From: CAVPEW01 sp963703565
Lineage (GTDB): Bacteria; Actinomycetota; Acidimicrobiia; Acidimicrobiales; VFJN01
Direction: 5' to 3'
Length of the DNA stretch: 64,000 nt
Assembly (NCBI GenBank): GCA_963703565.1
Contig: CAVPEW010000075.1
Span: 62,001-126,000, forward strand
In this document: positions 1-8,894 of the stretch, piece after piece
How the letters are laid out: each line of letters starts with the position of its first letter
How positions within the stretch are numbered: position 1 is the stretch's first letter
Position numbers and translations under genes: made by a program
The notes under the pieces: generated by a model
Database searches by the model: none
Told to the model about the DNA's origin: nothing
Seen by the model: only the letters and a program-made list of their open reading frames with translations

Positions 1-549
1 ACGACCGACATCAACCCGGCTCCGATCGACGTCCAGCTCGGCGGCGGCCTGCTCGGCATCCTGGGCGACGTGTTGGGAGGCGTGGGGCTGTCCGACCTGC
101 TCAACGACACCACCGCCCAGCTGACCAGCTTGAACCTGCTGCAGTGCGGCAATGCCGCCAACCCGCTGGCCGACATCATCTGCCTCGACGTGGCGGCCGC
201 CGAGAACCTGACCCAGGCCCGCGCCACCGAGCTCGGCTACGACTTCGGGCCGGGAACCACCGGCGGCCGGGCCTCGGCAGTGGGCATCGAGCTGCTGTCG
301 CTGCTCAACAACGGGACGCCCGCGGTCGACCTCGCCGTGGCGGAGAGCTCCGCCGCAGCCAACTCGGGCACCGTGCTCGCCGGGCCACCGGCAGGTCCGG
401 GCGCCGGCACACCCGCCGACAACGCTCGCGGCACCCTTCCCAAGACCGGTGGAGACCCGGTCCCGATGGCAGCATTGGGTGGCATCGTCGCCCTTGCCCT
501 CGTCGGGCTGGCCCTCACCCGGCGGGCCGGGGCCGGCGTCTCCCGCTGA
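1..549 (+). CDS. C-terminal part of an LPXTG-anchored surface protein
   Basis: The reading frame is open from the first base, so the gene begins before the window and only about 182 residues are seen. The visible part is Ala/Gly/Leu-rich and ends with a sortase sorting signal: LPKTG, a hydrophobic stretch (about 20 residues, rich in A, L, V, G) and a basic tail with RR. This predicts covalent attachment to the cell wall after cleavage between T and G. A sortase gene follows 78 bases downstream, so the two probably work as enzyme and substrate. The function of the missing N-terminal part cannot be judged. Confidence 0.85.
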   Translation, partial: TTDINPAPIDVQLGGGLLGILGDVLGGVGLSDLLNDTTAQLTSLNLLQCGNAANPLADIICLDVAAAENLTQARATELGYDFGPGTTGGRASAVGIELLSLLNNGTPAVDLAVAESSAAANSGTVLAGPPAGPGAGTPADNARGTLPKTGGDPVPMAALGGIVALALVGLALTRRAGAGVSR

Positions 550-565
550 CGCAACAACCGACCCG

Positions 566-603
566 ACGGCCCGCCCCCGACGCTGCTGTGGGGGGCGGGC
601 CGT
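566..603 (+). terminator. GC-rich hairpin after LPXTG gene
   Basis: A perfect 13-bp stem (566-578 with 591-603) encloses a 12-base loop, starting 16 bases after the stop codon of the LPXTG gene. There is no strong T-run after it, as is common in high-GC actinobacteria. It probably separates this transcript from the sortase gene. Confidence 0.6.
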
Positions 604-627
604 TCCACTTGCTCACCGCATGCCCCG

Positions 628-1392
628 ATGACGCTGTCCACCGAGCTCCTCGCCGCCGCCCTCATCGTCGTCGTCGCCTCCGCTCTCAGCGTGTACGCAC
701 CGCTGGCGCGCCGAGGTGCGACACCCCCTGCGCCTGATCCCACGGGCGCGAGATCCGGCGGTCCCCTCCGACCGGTCGTCGGCCTCCTACGCCGGAGGCC
801 GTTGGCCCGCGTAGCCCTCACCGCCTGCTGGAGCGGTCTGTTGGTCGGCGCCGTGGCGACGGTCGGCTACCCGTTCTGGACCAACCTGGTCCAGAGCCGG
901 ATCCAGTCCCGCCTCGACCGTGAGCTCGCCAGCCCCGACCTCGCCGATGCCTACCGCTCCGGCACCCTCGAGGAGGGCGACGGCCTGACGCGGATACTCA
1001 TCGACGACATCGACGTCGATGTGGTCGTCGTGGAGGGCACCTCGTCGAGCGCGCTTCGCGCCGGCGCCGGGCACTACCCGGCCTCCCCCCTGCCCTGCGA
1101 GGTCGGCAACGTGGCCATCGCCGGGCACCGCACCACGTATGGCCGGCCGTTCCACAATGTCGATCTCCTCCGGCCGGGATCGAGGATCCGCCTGGAGACG
1201 CCCATCGGTTCGTGCACCTACTCGGTGCGGGCTGAGCCGTTCCCGATCGCTCCTACCGAGGTTGGGGTCGTGGCCAACACACCGGACCGTGCCATGCTCA
1301 CCCTCACGACATGCCACCCGAAGGGCTCCGCCCGCCAACGCCTGGTCGTGCAGGCCGACCTGGTGTCCGCCCACACGGGACAACGCGCTTGA
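628..1392 (+). CDS. Class E-type sortase
   Basis: Transpeptidase predicted to cleave LPXTG-type signals and link proteins to the cell wall. The 254-residue protein has two hydrophobic segments near the N-terminus (about 8-24 and 62-84) and an extracytoplasmic sortase domain from about residue 120. The catalytic triad is visible: His167 in AGHRTT, Cys229 in TLTTCHP, and Arg at 236 or 238 in SARQRLVV. The TLTTC signature is typical of actinobacterial class E housekeeping-like sortases. Its neighbour upstream carries an LPKTG signal, which supports a dedicated pair. The stop codon overlaps the next start as TTGA, so the downstream FnIII protein is probably co-translated. Confidence 0.9.
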   Translation: MTLSTELLAAALIVVVASALSVYAPLARRGATPPAPDPTGARSGGPLRPVVGLLRRRPLARVALTACWSGLLVGAVATVGYPFWTNLVQSRIQSRLDRELASPDLADAYRSGTLEEGDGLTRILIDDIDVDVVVVEGTSSSALRAGAGHYPASPLPCEVGNVAIAGHRTTYGRPFHNVDLLRPGSRIRLETPIGSCTYSVRAEPFPIAPTEVGVVANTPDRAMLTLTTCHPKGSARQRLVVQADLVSAHTGQRA

Positions 1393-2489
1393 ACCCCCGT
1401 CGGGCACCTCTGCGCGTCGCGCCGCGCGGGCCGGTTGGCCGCTCCGCTCTCGGGGCCACGGTCGCCGCTGTCGCCGCTGTCGTGTTGGGCAGCGGTGTCG
1501 CCCGGGCCGACGACCCCCCGCCCGGGTGGGACGGCACGGGGTTCACCGCCCCTGCCGACGGGGCCACGTCCACCGAGTCGCAGGTGCTCGCCGCAGGGGT
1601 GGCCAAGAACGTCCTGCCCATCCTGGGTGACGGCCCCGACCTGTCGGTCGGCGCCGTGCCCACCGCTGACCTGGCAGCCGGGTGCAGCGCCCCCGCACCG
1701 ATCGATGCCGAGGTGACCCGCCGCCCGGACCAGCCCCGGGTCTTCGACTTCCGCGCGGGACTGGGCTTCCAGTGCAACGGCGCCTATCGGCTGGATCTGC
1801 TCCTTACCGTGGCCGGTCAGCCGGGAGGCACACTCGCCACCCGTCAGATCCGCGTCGCCGCGCCAGGCCCTCCCGTCACCGGAGTGGCCGCCGCCGCCGA
1901 GGGTCGGACCGTGCTGATCCGCTGGGAGCGACCCGAGAACGCGCCGCCCGATCTCCTGGGCTACCGAGTCGAGCGGACCGACGCCACCGGCGCGGTCGTG
2001 ACCCTCGGCGACACCGCTGAGACCTCCACGATCGACAGCGGCGTGCCCGAAGGCGGTGGATCGCTGCGCTTCGCCGTGCGAACGGTACGCAACGGGCCGG
2101 ATGGACCGGTGGTCTCGGCAGCTGCCACCTCCCGAGCAGTCGTGTTCGACCCCCTCCCCGGCGTGCCGCCCGCCCCGGGAGCACACGGAACCGATGGCAC
2201 CCCCGGGGCCGGCCGTCGGATCGGCGGCCGCCTGACCCTGCCCAGCTCCTCGGTCAGCCGACTACGCAAGCCGTCGGCGAGCGCGACCGCCGACACTGGG
2301 TTCTCCGAAACACTCCCCTTCGGCGATCGCGAGCCGGGCTCGGACGAACCGGTCCTACCGGCCGACGAGCTGGCCTCGCTGACCTACGAGGACGAAGGTC
2401 GTGGTCTCGTGGTGCCGATCGCAGTCGGGCTGGTGCTCGGGGTTTGGGCGCTGCACCTACGTCGCATCACCCGACTCGCTCGCGACTGA
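1389..2489 (+). CDS. Secreted fibronectin type III membrane protein
   Basis: Predicted exported, membrane-tethered protein of 366 residues. TTG at 1389 is chosen because it overlaps the sortase stop codon and places a basic stretch plus a hydrophobic Ala/Val segment ending ARADD at the N-terminus, like a signal peptide. Residues about 159-250 look like one fibronectin III domain (VTGVAAAAEG, IRWERPENAP, GYRVERTD). The C-terminus has a transmembrane segment (about 337-357) followed by RR-rich cytoplasmic residues. It may be a surface adhesin or scaffold accompanying the sortase. The 3' end overlaps the convergent helicase gene by 23 bases. Confidence 0.75.
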   Translation: MNPRRAPLRVAPRGPVGRSALGATVAAVAAVVLGSGVARADDPPPGWDGTGFTAPADGATSTESQVLAAGVAKNVLPILGDGPDLSVGAVPTADLAAGCSAPAPIDAEVTRRPDQPRVFDFRAGLGFQCNGAYRLDLLLTVAGQPGGTLATRQIRVAAPGPPVTGVAAAAEGRTVLIRWERPENAPPDLLGYRVERTDATGAVVTLGDTAETSTIDSGVPEGGGSLRFAVRTVRNGPDGPVVSAAATSRAVVFDPLPGVPPAPGAHGTDGTPGAGRRIGGRLTLPSSSVSRLRKPSASATADTGFSETLPFGDREPGSDEPVLPADELASLTYEDEGRGLVVPIAVGLVLGVWALHLRRITRLARD

Positions 2490-4860
2490 CAGCGGGATCG
2501 CCCCCGCAGGTGGCCCGACGCAAGAGGGCGAGGCCGGCCGCCTTGTCGAGACCCCGATTGGATCGGGCGCAGCCCGGCCGGTGCAGGCACGAGGGGCACC
2601 CGTTCGAGCACCCGCACACCCCCACCAGCTCCAAGGCCACCTCGGCCAGCCGTGGCGCCGCGGCGACCAAGGCCCCGGCTCGTGCGGGGGATTCGACCCG
2701 GATCACCACGACCGTGCGGTCACTCGTCCCTGCCGGGCCGAGCGTGTGACCTTCCACCTGCGCCGCGGCGCTGCCGATCACCACGGGGGCCGCCGCTACC
2801 AGGGCATGTTCGATCGCATGCATCGCCCTGCGCACACCCGACCGGTCGAGACCCGAGCGAGCCACCGTGCGAGGCGTGAACTCCCACCAGGACGCCCACC
2901 CGGGCACGACTCGCGCCGGGAGGGCCAGGGGAACCCGCTCGACCAGGCGCCCGTTGTGCACCTCGACCCGCCTGTAACCCGTGACGCGCGTCTCGAGCAC
3001 GGCCTCTCCCGCCGAGACCTGGACCTCTCCGACCTTCGCCACTGAATCCGGCCGGCCGAGGTGAAGACCTGTCCGCCGGCGCACCGAGGTAGCTGTCGAA
3101 CCGTCGTCGGGCTCGACCACCGCCTGGCGCCGGTCGAGGTCGAGGTCGACCACACGCCACGCTCGACCCTGGTGGAGGTAGCTGGCACCTGGGTGGACCG
3201 TCTCGGCGGCGCGGGCTGCGTCGACGTCGCCGACCGCTTCACCTCCGACCGTGCGGATCCGCACCGGGCTGTCCCACGTTCCCCGCCACGGCACGTAACG
3301 CGCCCCTGACGCGGTGCCGGTGACGAGCGCGACGGGGCCGTCCGAGGAGCCGGACCTGCTGACCTGCAGACGTCCGGCCAGGACCAGCCGACGTACGCCA
3401 TCGTCGAGGTCGCGGGGCCACCAACGCAGGTCCCGATGGGTCAGCGAGAGCTCGGCGGCAGCACACTCGAGGTGCATGTCGAGGACGGTCGCATCGCCGC
3501 TGGCGACCTCGCGCGGCTCCGCGCCGACCAGCAGGCGGGACGGGTCCTCGGCGAGCCAACGGTCGAAGGGACCGGGACCGGCGACCACCACGGCGAGGGT
3601 GTCGCGCCCGGCCCCTATCCGGTCCAGCTCGTGACCCAGGCAGTGGAGGGGATCTGGGATCCCTTCGAAGACCAACGTGTCCACACCCGCATCCTCGAAC
3701 CCTGCGAAGCACGGAGCGGCGGCGACCACGACGTCGAGAGCGCCGGAGCGCAGCCCCTGCACGACATCTCGGCGCTCCTCGGCCAGGAGCCCGCCCCGAT
3801 GGACCCCAACGCGGCCGGAGCCCAGGGGGGCGAGCCGCGCCCGGACCGCGACGGCGAGGGTTTCCGCGCTGCTCCGGCCGGCGGTGCGACAGAGGGTCCG
3901 TCGCCCACCGCGGGCCAGTTCGGCGAGGATCGCCGCGGCCACGCGGGGCTCCGCGCGACGACGCCCCGCGCGGTGGACCGCAAGGGTGCGGACCCCGCGG
4001 GGGGCGCCGTCATCGCTCACCGCCAGGACCTCTGTGCCCCAGAGGCCCGAAGCCCACTGTGAGGCGTCACCTCCCGGGCCGGCGGACGCCACCAGCGAGG
4101 GGGATCTGTCGTGGAGCTCGGCGACCCTGCGGAGCCGGCGCAGCAGGTGAGCGGTGTGCACAGCCAGCGAGCCGGCGAGATCGTCGAGGTCGTCGATCGC
4201 CACCAGCTCCAGCCTGGACAGGAAGCGACGCCAACGCTCGTGGTCGCCCACGATGGCGAGGTGGGCCATCTCGGGCGTGGCGAGCACGACGGTCGCCTCC
4301 CGCCGGATTCGGGCCCGTGCCGGGCCGCTCGTGTCGCTGTCGTAGGCAGCTACCTTCATGCCGGTAGCGACCTGACCCCACGACTCGACGTGGGCGCGGG
4401 CGTGGGCGCGGGTCGGCACCACGACCAGGACCGTGGCTCCAGGGACAGCCAGGGCTCGCTCGGTCGCGACGACCCGCATGCAGCTCGAGCGGCCGCTTCG
4501 CGCTCCGCTCGCAAGGACCACGTCATGGTGCCGGCGGCCGAGGCGGACGACCTCGGCCTGGTGCGACCACGGCCGACCCCCCAACAAGGCGTTCAGGTCC
4601 GCCGACAGCGGAGGGTCGACCGTGCCGTGGCGCGCCGAGCGGGCCGCAAGCTCGACGAGCTCCCACTGCCCCGGCCCGGCGGCGGCGCGTACGCGTCGGA
4701 GGACCGCTCCGACGGGTTCCGCGGTTCCGTCGTGGGCTGGCCAGGCCGGGCGCCACGTGCTCAGCGAGGGCACCACTGCACGGTACGCCTCGAAGGGATG
4801 GCCATGACAGCGCCGTAGTTCCACGCGTGCGATCCCGGTGAGGCCCGCTCCGGGCTCCAC
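2467..4860 (-). CDS. DEAD/DEAH-box-like helicase with degenerate motifs and DUF1998-type tail
   Basis: About 797 residues in the family of actinobacterial helicases with a C-terminal Cys cluster (MrfA/Rv3649-like). The Q-motif region (WSHQAEV, about 98) and the overall two-RecA layout are recognisable, and the tail carries CGCSNGCPSC plus further Cys, as in DUF1998. The catalytic motifs are eroded, however. The P-loop reads GARSGRSS (about 119-126) instead of a GKT/GKS form, the Walker B/DExH position reads AIDDLDDL, and the arginine-finger motif reads DRIGAGRD. ATP hydrolysis may therefore be lost. The start is uncertain: GTG at 4860 (AGGCAGG upstream) or GTG at 4824. The gene is divergent from the STAS gene. 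Confidence 0.7.
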   Translation of the reverse strand: MEPGAGLTGIARVELRRCHGHPFEAYRAVVPSLSTWRPAWPAHDGTAEPVGAVLRRVRAAAGPGQWELVELAARSARHGTVDPPLSADLNALLGGRPWSHQAEVVRLGRRHHDVVLASGARSGRSSCMRVVATERALAVPGATVLVVVPTRAHARAHVESWGQVATGMKVAAYDSDTSGPARARIRREATVVLATPEMAHLAIVGDHERWRRFLSRLELVAIDDLDDLAGSLAVHTAHLLRRLRRVAELHDRSPSLVASAGPGGDASQWASGLWGTEVLAVSDDGAPRGVRTLAVHRAGRRRAEPRVAAAILAELARGGRRTLCRTAGRSSAETLAVAVRARLAPLGSGRVGVHRGGLLAEERRDVVQGLRSGALDVVVAAAPCFAGFEDAGVDTLVFEGIPDPLHCLGHELDRIGAGRDTLAVVVAGPGPFDRWLAEDPSRLLVGAEPREVASGDATVLDMHLECAAAELSLTHRDLRWWPRDLDDGVRRLVLAGRLQVSRSGSSDGPVALVTGTASGARYVPWRGTWDSPVRIRTVGGEAVGDVDAARAAETVHPGASYLHQGRAWRVVDLDLDRRQAVVEPDDGSTATSVRRRTGLHLGRPDSVAKVGEVQVSAGEAVLETRVTGYRRVEVHNGRLVERVPLALPARVVPGWASWWEFTPRTVARSGLDRSGVRRAMHAIEHALVAAAPVVIGSAAAQVEGHTLGPAGTSDRTVVVIRVESPARAGALVAAAPRLAEVALELVGVCGCSNGCPSCLHRPGCARSNRGLDKAAGLALLRRATCGGDPAVSRERVG

Positions 4861-4873
4861 TAGCCTGCCTGTC

Positions 4874-5224
4874 GTGGACTTCTCGGTGGGGGCGAGCGAG
4901 CTGGACGGGTGGGCCGTGGTGAAGGTCCACGGTGACGTGGACGTGGCCACTGCGCCGCGCCTGCGCGAGCAGCTGGTCGAGATCATCGGCCGGGGCCGCA
5001 CCCGGATCGTGCTCGACCTCGAGGACGTCGACTTCCTCGACTCGACCGGGCTCGGGGTGGTGGTCGGGATCCTCAAGCGGGCCCGTTCCCACGGCGGCGA
5101 CCTGCGCCTGGTCTGCACCCGCGATCGATTGCGGCGTGTGTTCGAGCTGACCGCTCTCGATCGAGCGCTTCCGCTGTCGGCCTCGGCCGAGGAGGCCATT
5201 GCGGTGCTCGACGGCGAGCGCTGA
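4874..5224 (+). CDS. STAS-domain anti-sigma factor antagonist
   Basis: A 116-residue SpoIIAA/RsbV-type protein. It would bind and sequester a partner anti-sigma kinase when its conserved serine is unphosphorylated, releasing a sigma factor. The signature FLDSTGLGVVVG carries the phospho-acceptor Ser in the DST context, preceded by VLDLEDVD. GTG at 4874 gives the usual short N-terminus. The kinase gene starts three bases after its stop, so the pair is co-transcribed. No sigma factor gene is in view, but a REC-PP2C phosphatase at 48156-49376 could supply the matching phosphatase activity. Confidence 0.9.
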   Translation: MDFSVGASELDGWAVVKVHGDVDVATAPRLREQLVEIIGRGRTRIVLDLEDVDFLDSTGLGVVVGILKRARSHGGDLRLVCTRDRLRRVFELTALDRALPLSASAEEAIAVLDGER

Positions 5225-5227
5225 GCG

Positions 5228-5665
5228 GTGGCCGTCGTCGAGCTGGTCGTGCCGGCTCGGCGGGACTACCTGTCGGTCGTTCGCGACACGCTCACCGCAG
5301 CGATAGAGGCCGCGGGCACCGCCTTGGAACGGGTCACGCTCGACGACCTCCGCCTGGCCGTCACCGAGGCCTGCGCCAACGCCATCGATGCCCACGACTC
5401 GCCCGACGAGCCGGTCCGGGTGAGGGTGGAGCTAGGTGAGCACCAGGCGATCGTGGCCGTGCAGGATGTCGGCGGCGGGTTCGATCCGGCGTCTGTGCCA
5501 TCGGTGCCTCCGGCGGCACACCCAGAACGGCTCCACCACGAGAGCGGGCTGGGCCTGTCGTTGATCCAGCACCTCGCCGACCAGGTCGAGTTCCGCTCCT
5601 CCGGTGGGGGGACCCTGGTCAGGATGCGGTTCGGCTCCCCGCCCCGCCAACCCCCCTCGGAGTAG
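5228..5665 (+). CDS. Anti-sigma regulatory serine kinase (RsbW-like HATPase)
   Basis: A 145-residue GHKL ATPase that would phosphorylate the STAS protein and hold a sigma factor. The N-box (AVTEACANAI), the G1 box (DVGGGFDP) and the G2 box (GLGLSLI) are all present. GTG start three bases after the STAS stop. The ATP-lid region is short, as in RsbW/SpoIIAB. The 3' end runs to within 8 bases of the convergent recR gene. The cognate sigma factor is not in this window. Confidence 0.88.
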   Translation: MAVVELVVPARRDYLSVVRDTLTAAIEAAGTALERVTLDDLRLAVTEACANAIDAHDSPDEPVRVRVELGEHQAIVAVQDVGGGFDPASVPSVPPAAHPERLHHESGLGLSLIQHLADQVEFRSSGGGTLVRMRFGSPPRQPPSE

Positions 5666-5672
5666 CCAGCCG

Positions 5673-6278
5673 CTAGCCGGTCTCTACGGCCCGGCGTCCC
5701 TCGAGCGCCCGGCCGAGGGTCAACTCGTCTGCGTACTCGAGGTCGCCCCCGACCGGCAGCCCGCTGGCGATGCGTGTCACCGGCACGCCCAGAGGAGCCA
5801 GCAGGCGGGCCAGGTAGAGCGCTGTCGCCTCACCCTCGAGGTTCGGGTTCGTGCACAGGATGACCTCGCGTACACCGTCACCGAGGCGACTCAGCAGCTC
5901 ACGGATGCGGAGCTGATCTGGACCGACCCCGTCGATGGGGCTGATGGCGCCCTGGAGCACGTGGTACAGGCCGGCGAATTCACCGGTGCGCTCGACGGCC
6001 ACGATGTCGCGTGGCTCTTCCACCACGCACAGCAGACCTGGGTCACGGCGGGGGTCCGAGCAGATCTCGCACTCGGGTCCGGCGGCCAGGTTGAAGCACC
6101 TGCTGCAGAACGTCACCTGCTCCTTGGCGGACACGACGGCTCTGGCCAAGCGCAGGGCATCGTCGGTCGGAGACTTGAGCAGGTGGAACGCGATGCGCTG
6201 GGCCGACTTCGGCCCGATGCCGGGCAGGCGCCCGAGCTCGTCGATCAGCTCGGCCACCGGGACGGGGTAGACCGCCAC
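5673..6278 (-). CDS. recR: Recombination mediator RecR
   Basis: A 201-residue RecFOR-pathway protein that helps load RecA at gapped DNA. It shows the N-terminal helix-hairpin-helix (LGRLPGIGPKSAQR, about 16-29), a four-Cys zinc finger (Cys58, 61, 70, 73) and a Toprim domain beginning at about residue 79 (LLCVVEEPRD). Length and order match the family. The GTG start directly abuts the stop codon of ybaB upstream, and the dnaX-ybaB-recR order is a widely conserved operon. Confidence 0.95.
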   Translation of the reverse strand: MAVYPVPVAELIDELGRLPGIGPKSAQRIAFHLLKSPTDDALRLARAVVSAKEQVTFCSRCFNLAAGPECEICSDPRRDPGLLCVVEEPRDIVAVERTGEFAGLYHVLQGAISPIDGVGPDQLRIRELLSRLGDGVREVILCTNPNLEGEATALYLARLLAPLGVPVTRIASGLPVGGDLEYADELTLGRALEGRRAVETG

Positions 6279-6698
6279 TCAGGCTCCGCCGCCGAGCAGC
6301 CCACCCAGGCCCCCCAGGACCTCGCGCTGGAGTCGCGCCAGCCGGTCGTTGAGGTCGCCCAGGGCCGCTAGCACCAGGTCTTCGAGCATCGTGACATCGC
6401 TCGGGTCGACAGCCGCGGGATCGATGCGCACGGCCAGGACCTGACCCGTGCCCGAGGCCTCTATGCGCACCGCGCCCCCCCCTGCAACACCTTCGACGAC
6501 GGTGTCGGCGGCCCGGGCCTGCGCCGCGACGACGGCTTGGGCCTGTGCCAGCAGATCGGAGAGGCCCGGTCCCGACGACCCTCGCCCCAGGAGGCCTGCC
6601 AGGGCATCGGTCAGCGGCAACGAGGAGCTACCGGAGGCCGACCCACCGGGAACCGGGCCGGGCGCTGGCTCGGGTGTCGATGGGCTCGGTCCCGTCAC
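6279..6698 (-). CDS. YbaB/EbfC-family nucleoid-associated protein
   Basis: A 139-residue homodimeric DNA-binding protein. The YbaB core is seen from about residue 45 (GLSDLLAQAQAVVAAQ) through VEGVAGGGAVRIEASG, PAAVDPSDVTMLEDL and the C-terminal helix NDRLARLQREVLGG. The N-terminal 40 residues are Pro/Gly/Ser-rich, longer than usual. Lies between dnaX and recR as in many bacteria; its stop codon is directly followed by the recR start, and a 63-base gap separates it from dnaX. The start is less certain because the low-complexity extension could be shortened. Confidence 0.85.
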   Translation of the reverse strand: MTGPSPSTPEPAPGPVPGGSASGSSSLPLTDALAGLLGRGSSGPGLSDLLAQAQAVVAAQARAADTVVEGVAGGGAVRIEASGTGQVLAVRIDPAAVDPSDVTMLEDLVLAALGDLNDRLARLQREVLGGLGGLLGGGA

Positions 6699-6761
6699 CG
6701 CTCCAGCGTAGGCCCGGGCCAGCCCACTCGGGGAGCTTCCCGAGCCGGCGGTACGGTCGTG

Positions 6762-8549
6762 TCACGGCTCGTCGATCAGCTTCGCGCCCGGGAACGCCCT
6801 GGCCAGCCGTTCGACCCCGGTCGACTCGTCGGGCGCGTCGGGCAGTGCCCGGACCTCGTCGAGCCCCACCGGCTCGTCAGCCGGCTCCGGGCCGTCGAGC
6901 GCGTGGGACCCAGTGGGCTGGGCGGCTACCTGCGCCGGGGGGACCGCACCGACGACCAGGCGCAGCGGGACCGGCCTCCCGAAGTGCTCGGCCAGTGCCC
7001 GCTCGACCTCCGGACGCTTCTTCTCGCAGTGGTCCCGGTGGGGGGAGTTGGGCAGCGCGAAGGTCGCGACCCCTTCGTCTCCCTCCACGAAGTGACCCAG
7101 CCGGTACATGCTTCGAGCACCGTTGGGCAGGTGGCCCAGCACGGCCCCTTCCCACGCCTGGGCGAGCGCGGCAACCGACGGCACGGCCTCGGATGCATCG
7201 GCGCCAACCGCCGAGGCCCGGGCTTCATCCGAAGACGCCGCGGACTCGGAGTCGGCTCCGGGATCCGCCACGGCCGATCCCGACGGCGACCCGTCCTCGC
7301 GTCGGCCCCGCCGGCGCGTCGGAACAGGTCCGGCGGGCAGGTCGCGCCCTGCGAGCCGGGCCCGGGCCCGATCCGCTTCAAAGGGCGCGCTCGGGGCCGG
7401 GTCTGGCGAACCCTGGCTGGCGGCCCCGCCGGCCGCTGATCGGGCCAGCCGGTTCTCTAGCTGCTCGACGCGCGCGGCCAGAGTGGCCACGTCGAGGTCG
7501 AGGTCGGCGCGACATGACCGCACCAGGGCGAGCTCGAGCGCGAGGCGCGCATCGGGCTTGCGGCTGATGTCGACCATGGCCTCGCCCAGCAGCTCGAGCG
7601 TTCGTGTCAGGCCACCGGCCCCCAACGCCTCCCCGAGGGACACGGCCCGCTCGAGGTCGGCCTCGGGGAGGTGGCGGTCGGCGGCGCCCATCCGGGCCAA
7701 GAAGGCATCGCGCAGGCGGGCCACCAGCGCGGCGGCCAGCGCGCGCGGCTCTCGCCCCGCGGTCACGGCGTCGGCGACCGCCACTAGGGCCGCGCCGGGG
7801 TCGTGCCCGCGCAAGGCATCGATCACGGCCTCGACGGGCTCGGCGTCGTCGGGCACCCCGCCGAGCGCGGCCACCTGGTCGAGCGCGGAGAGGGTGTCGC
7901 GGGCCGAGCCGCCACCCACGCGCAGCACGTGCGCCACGGCGTCCTCACCGAGGTCGAGGCCGGCATCCTCGATGATCCACCGCACGTGGTCGGCCAGCTC
8001 CTCGGTGGGCAGCAGGTGGAACTCGAAATGCTGCGTGCGGGAGCGGATGGTCGGCAGCACCAGATGCGGGTCGGTGGTGGCGAGTATGTACACGACGTGC
8101 GCGGGCGGCTCCTCGAGCGACTTGAGCAACGCATTGGACGCCTGCGGGGTGAGCATGTGGACCTCGTCGAGGATCACCACCTTGCGCCGCCCCGAGGTGC
8201 CCAGCGGGATCCGCTCGAGGATCTCCTTCATGCGGTCGATCCCGCGGTTCGAGGCCGCGTCGTGCTCTTGGAGCCAGTCGACCATCCGGCCCTCGTCGAC
8301 GGAGAGGCAGTGCTCGCAGACCCCGCATGGCTCGCCGTCGACCGGTGCGTCGCAGTTCAGCGCCTTGGCGAGGATGCGGGCGGTCGAGGTCTTGCCGGTA
8401 CCCCGGGGACCGCTGAAGAGGTAGGCGTGCCCGACCCGGTCCTCGGCCACGGCTGTCCGCAGAGCCCGCACCACATGGGGTTGGCCGCGCAGCTCGGCGA
8501 ACCGCTTCGACCGGTATCGGCGGTACAGCGCCTGGTAGCCCTCGGCCAT
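6762..8549 (-). CDS. dnaX: DNA polymerase III subunit gamma/tau
   Basis: A 595-residue clamp-loader ATPase. The N-terminus (YQALYRRYRSKRFAEL) is characteristic. The P-loop GPRGTGKTS lies at about 47-55, the zinc-binding Cys cluster at about 66-81 (NCDAP, CGVCEHC), the Walker B DEVH at about 128-131, and sensor 1 is near VVYILATTDP. Residues after about 370 are a low-complexity linker, followed by a tau-like C-terminal domain of about 130 residues. No slippery heptamer frameshift signal was recognised, so a separate gamma form is not supported. ATG start; the SRP RNA gene lies just upstream on the same strand. Confidence 0.95.
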   Translation of the reverse strand: MAEGYQALYRRYRSKRFAELRGQPHVVRALRTAVAEDRVGHAYLFSGPRGTGKTSTARILAKALNCDAPVDGEPCGVCEHCLSVDEGRMVDWLQEHDAASNRGIDRMKEILERIPLGTSGRRKVVILDEVHMLTPQASNALLKSLEEPPAHVVYILATTDPHLVLPTIRSRTQHFEFHLLPTEELADHVRWIIEDAGLDLGEDAVAHVLRVGGGSARDTLSALDQVAALGGVPDDAEPVEAVIDALRGHDPGAALVAVADAVTAGREPRALAAALVARLRDAFLARMGAADRHLPEADLERAVSLGEALGAGGLTRTLELLGEAMVDISRKPDARLALELALVRSCRADLDLDVATLAARVEQLENRLARSAAGGAASQGSPDPAPSAPFEADRARARLAGRDLPAGPVPTRRRGRREDGSPSGSAVADPGADSESAASSDEARASAVGADASEAVPSVAALAQAWEGAVLGHLPNGARSMYRLGHFVEGDEGVATFALPNSPHRDHCEKKRPEVERALAEHFGRPVPLRLVVGAVPPAQVAAQPTGSHALDGPEPADEPVGLDEVRALPDAPDESTGVERLARAFPGAKLIDEP

Positions 8550-8602
8550 CGAGGGGACCCTACCGGGGTCCTTCCTTCAGCGTCCCGGCCCTGGCGCGGA
8601 GA

Positions 8603-8736
8603 GTCCGCTCCTCCACGTGACGGTCAGGCGATCTGCGGCACACCGCGGGCCCCGCTGAGAGCTGCTGCCTTCCGGCCCTGACTCGGTTCACGGGCCACGG
8701 TTGCACAGGGCCCGACCGCCACGTGCAGGAGCGGAC
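8603..8736 (-). ncRNA. ffs: Signal recognition particle RNA (4.5S-type)
   Basis: Read on the minus strand, the sequence holds the conserved apical SRP core: GTGAACC, GTCAGG and GGAAGGCAGCAGC in the correct order. Long complementary flanks (8603-8632 with 8709-8736, both containing the GTCCGCTCC/GGAGCGGAC ends) close the molecule into one rod-shaped hairpin. The RNA partners with Ffh for co-translational protein targeting. The exact 5' and 3' ends are inferred from pairing; the core is within about 8630-8715. Confidence 0.9.
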
Positions 8737-8764
8737 CGGTGCTCAGGGTAGCGTCTCGCTCCCC

Positions 8765-8852
8765 GGAGGGATGCGAGAGCGGCCGAATCGGCACGCTTGG
8801 AAAGCGTGTGTGGGGCAACCCACCGTGGGTTCGAATCCCACTCCCTCCGCCA
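8765..8852 (+). tRNA. tRNA-Ser (anticodon GGA)
   Basis: A class II tRNA with a long variable arm. The acceptor stem GGAGGGA pairs with TCCCTCC, the anticodon stem CACGC/GCGTG encloses TTGGAAA (anticodon GGA), and the T-arm is GTGGG-TTCGAATC-CCAC. Discriminator G at 8849; CCA is encoded at 8850-8852. The variable arm TGTGGGGCAACCCACC forms its own small stem. Confidence 0.97.
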
Positions 8853-8894
8853 CCCGCCGTCCGCCATCCGCCGGACCCGAGGTCAGGTACCGGC

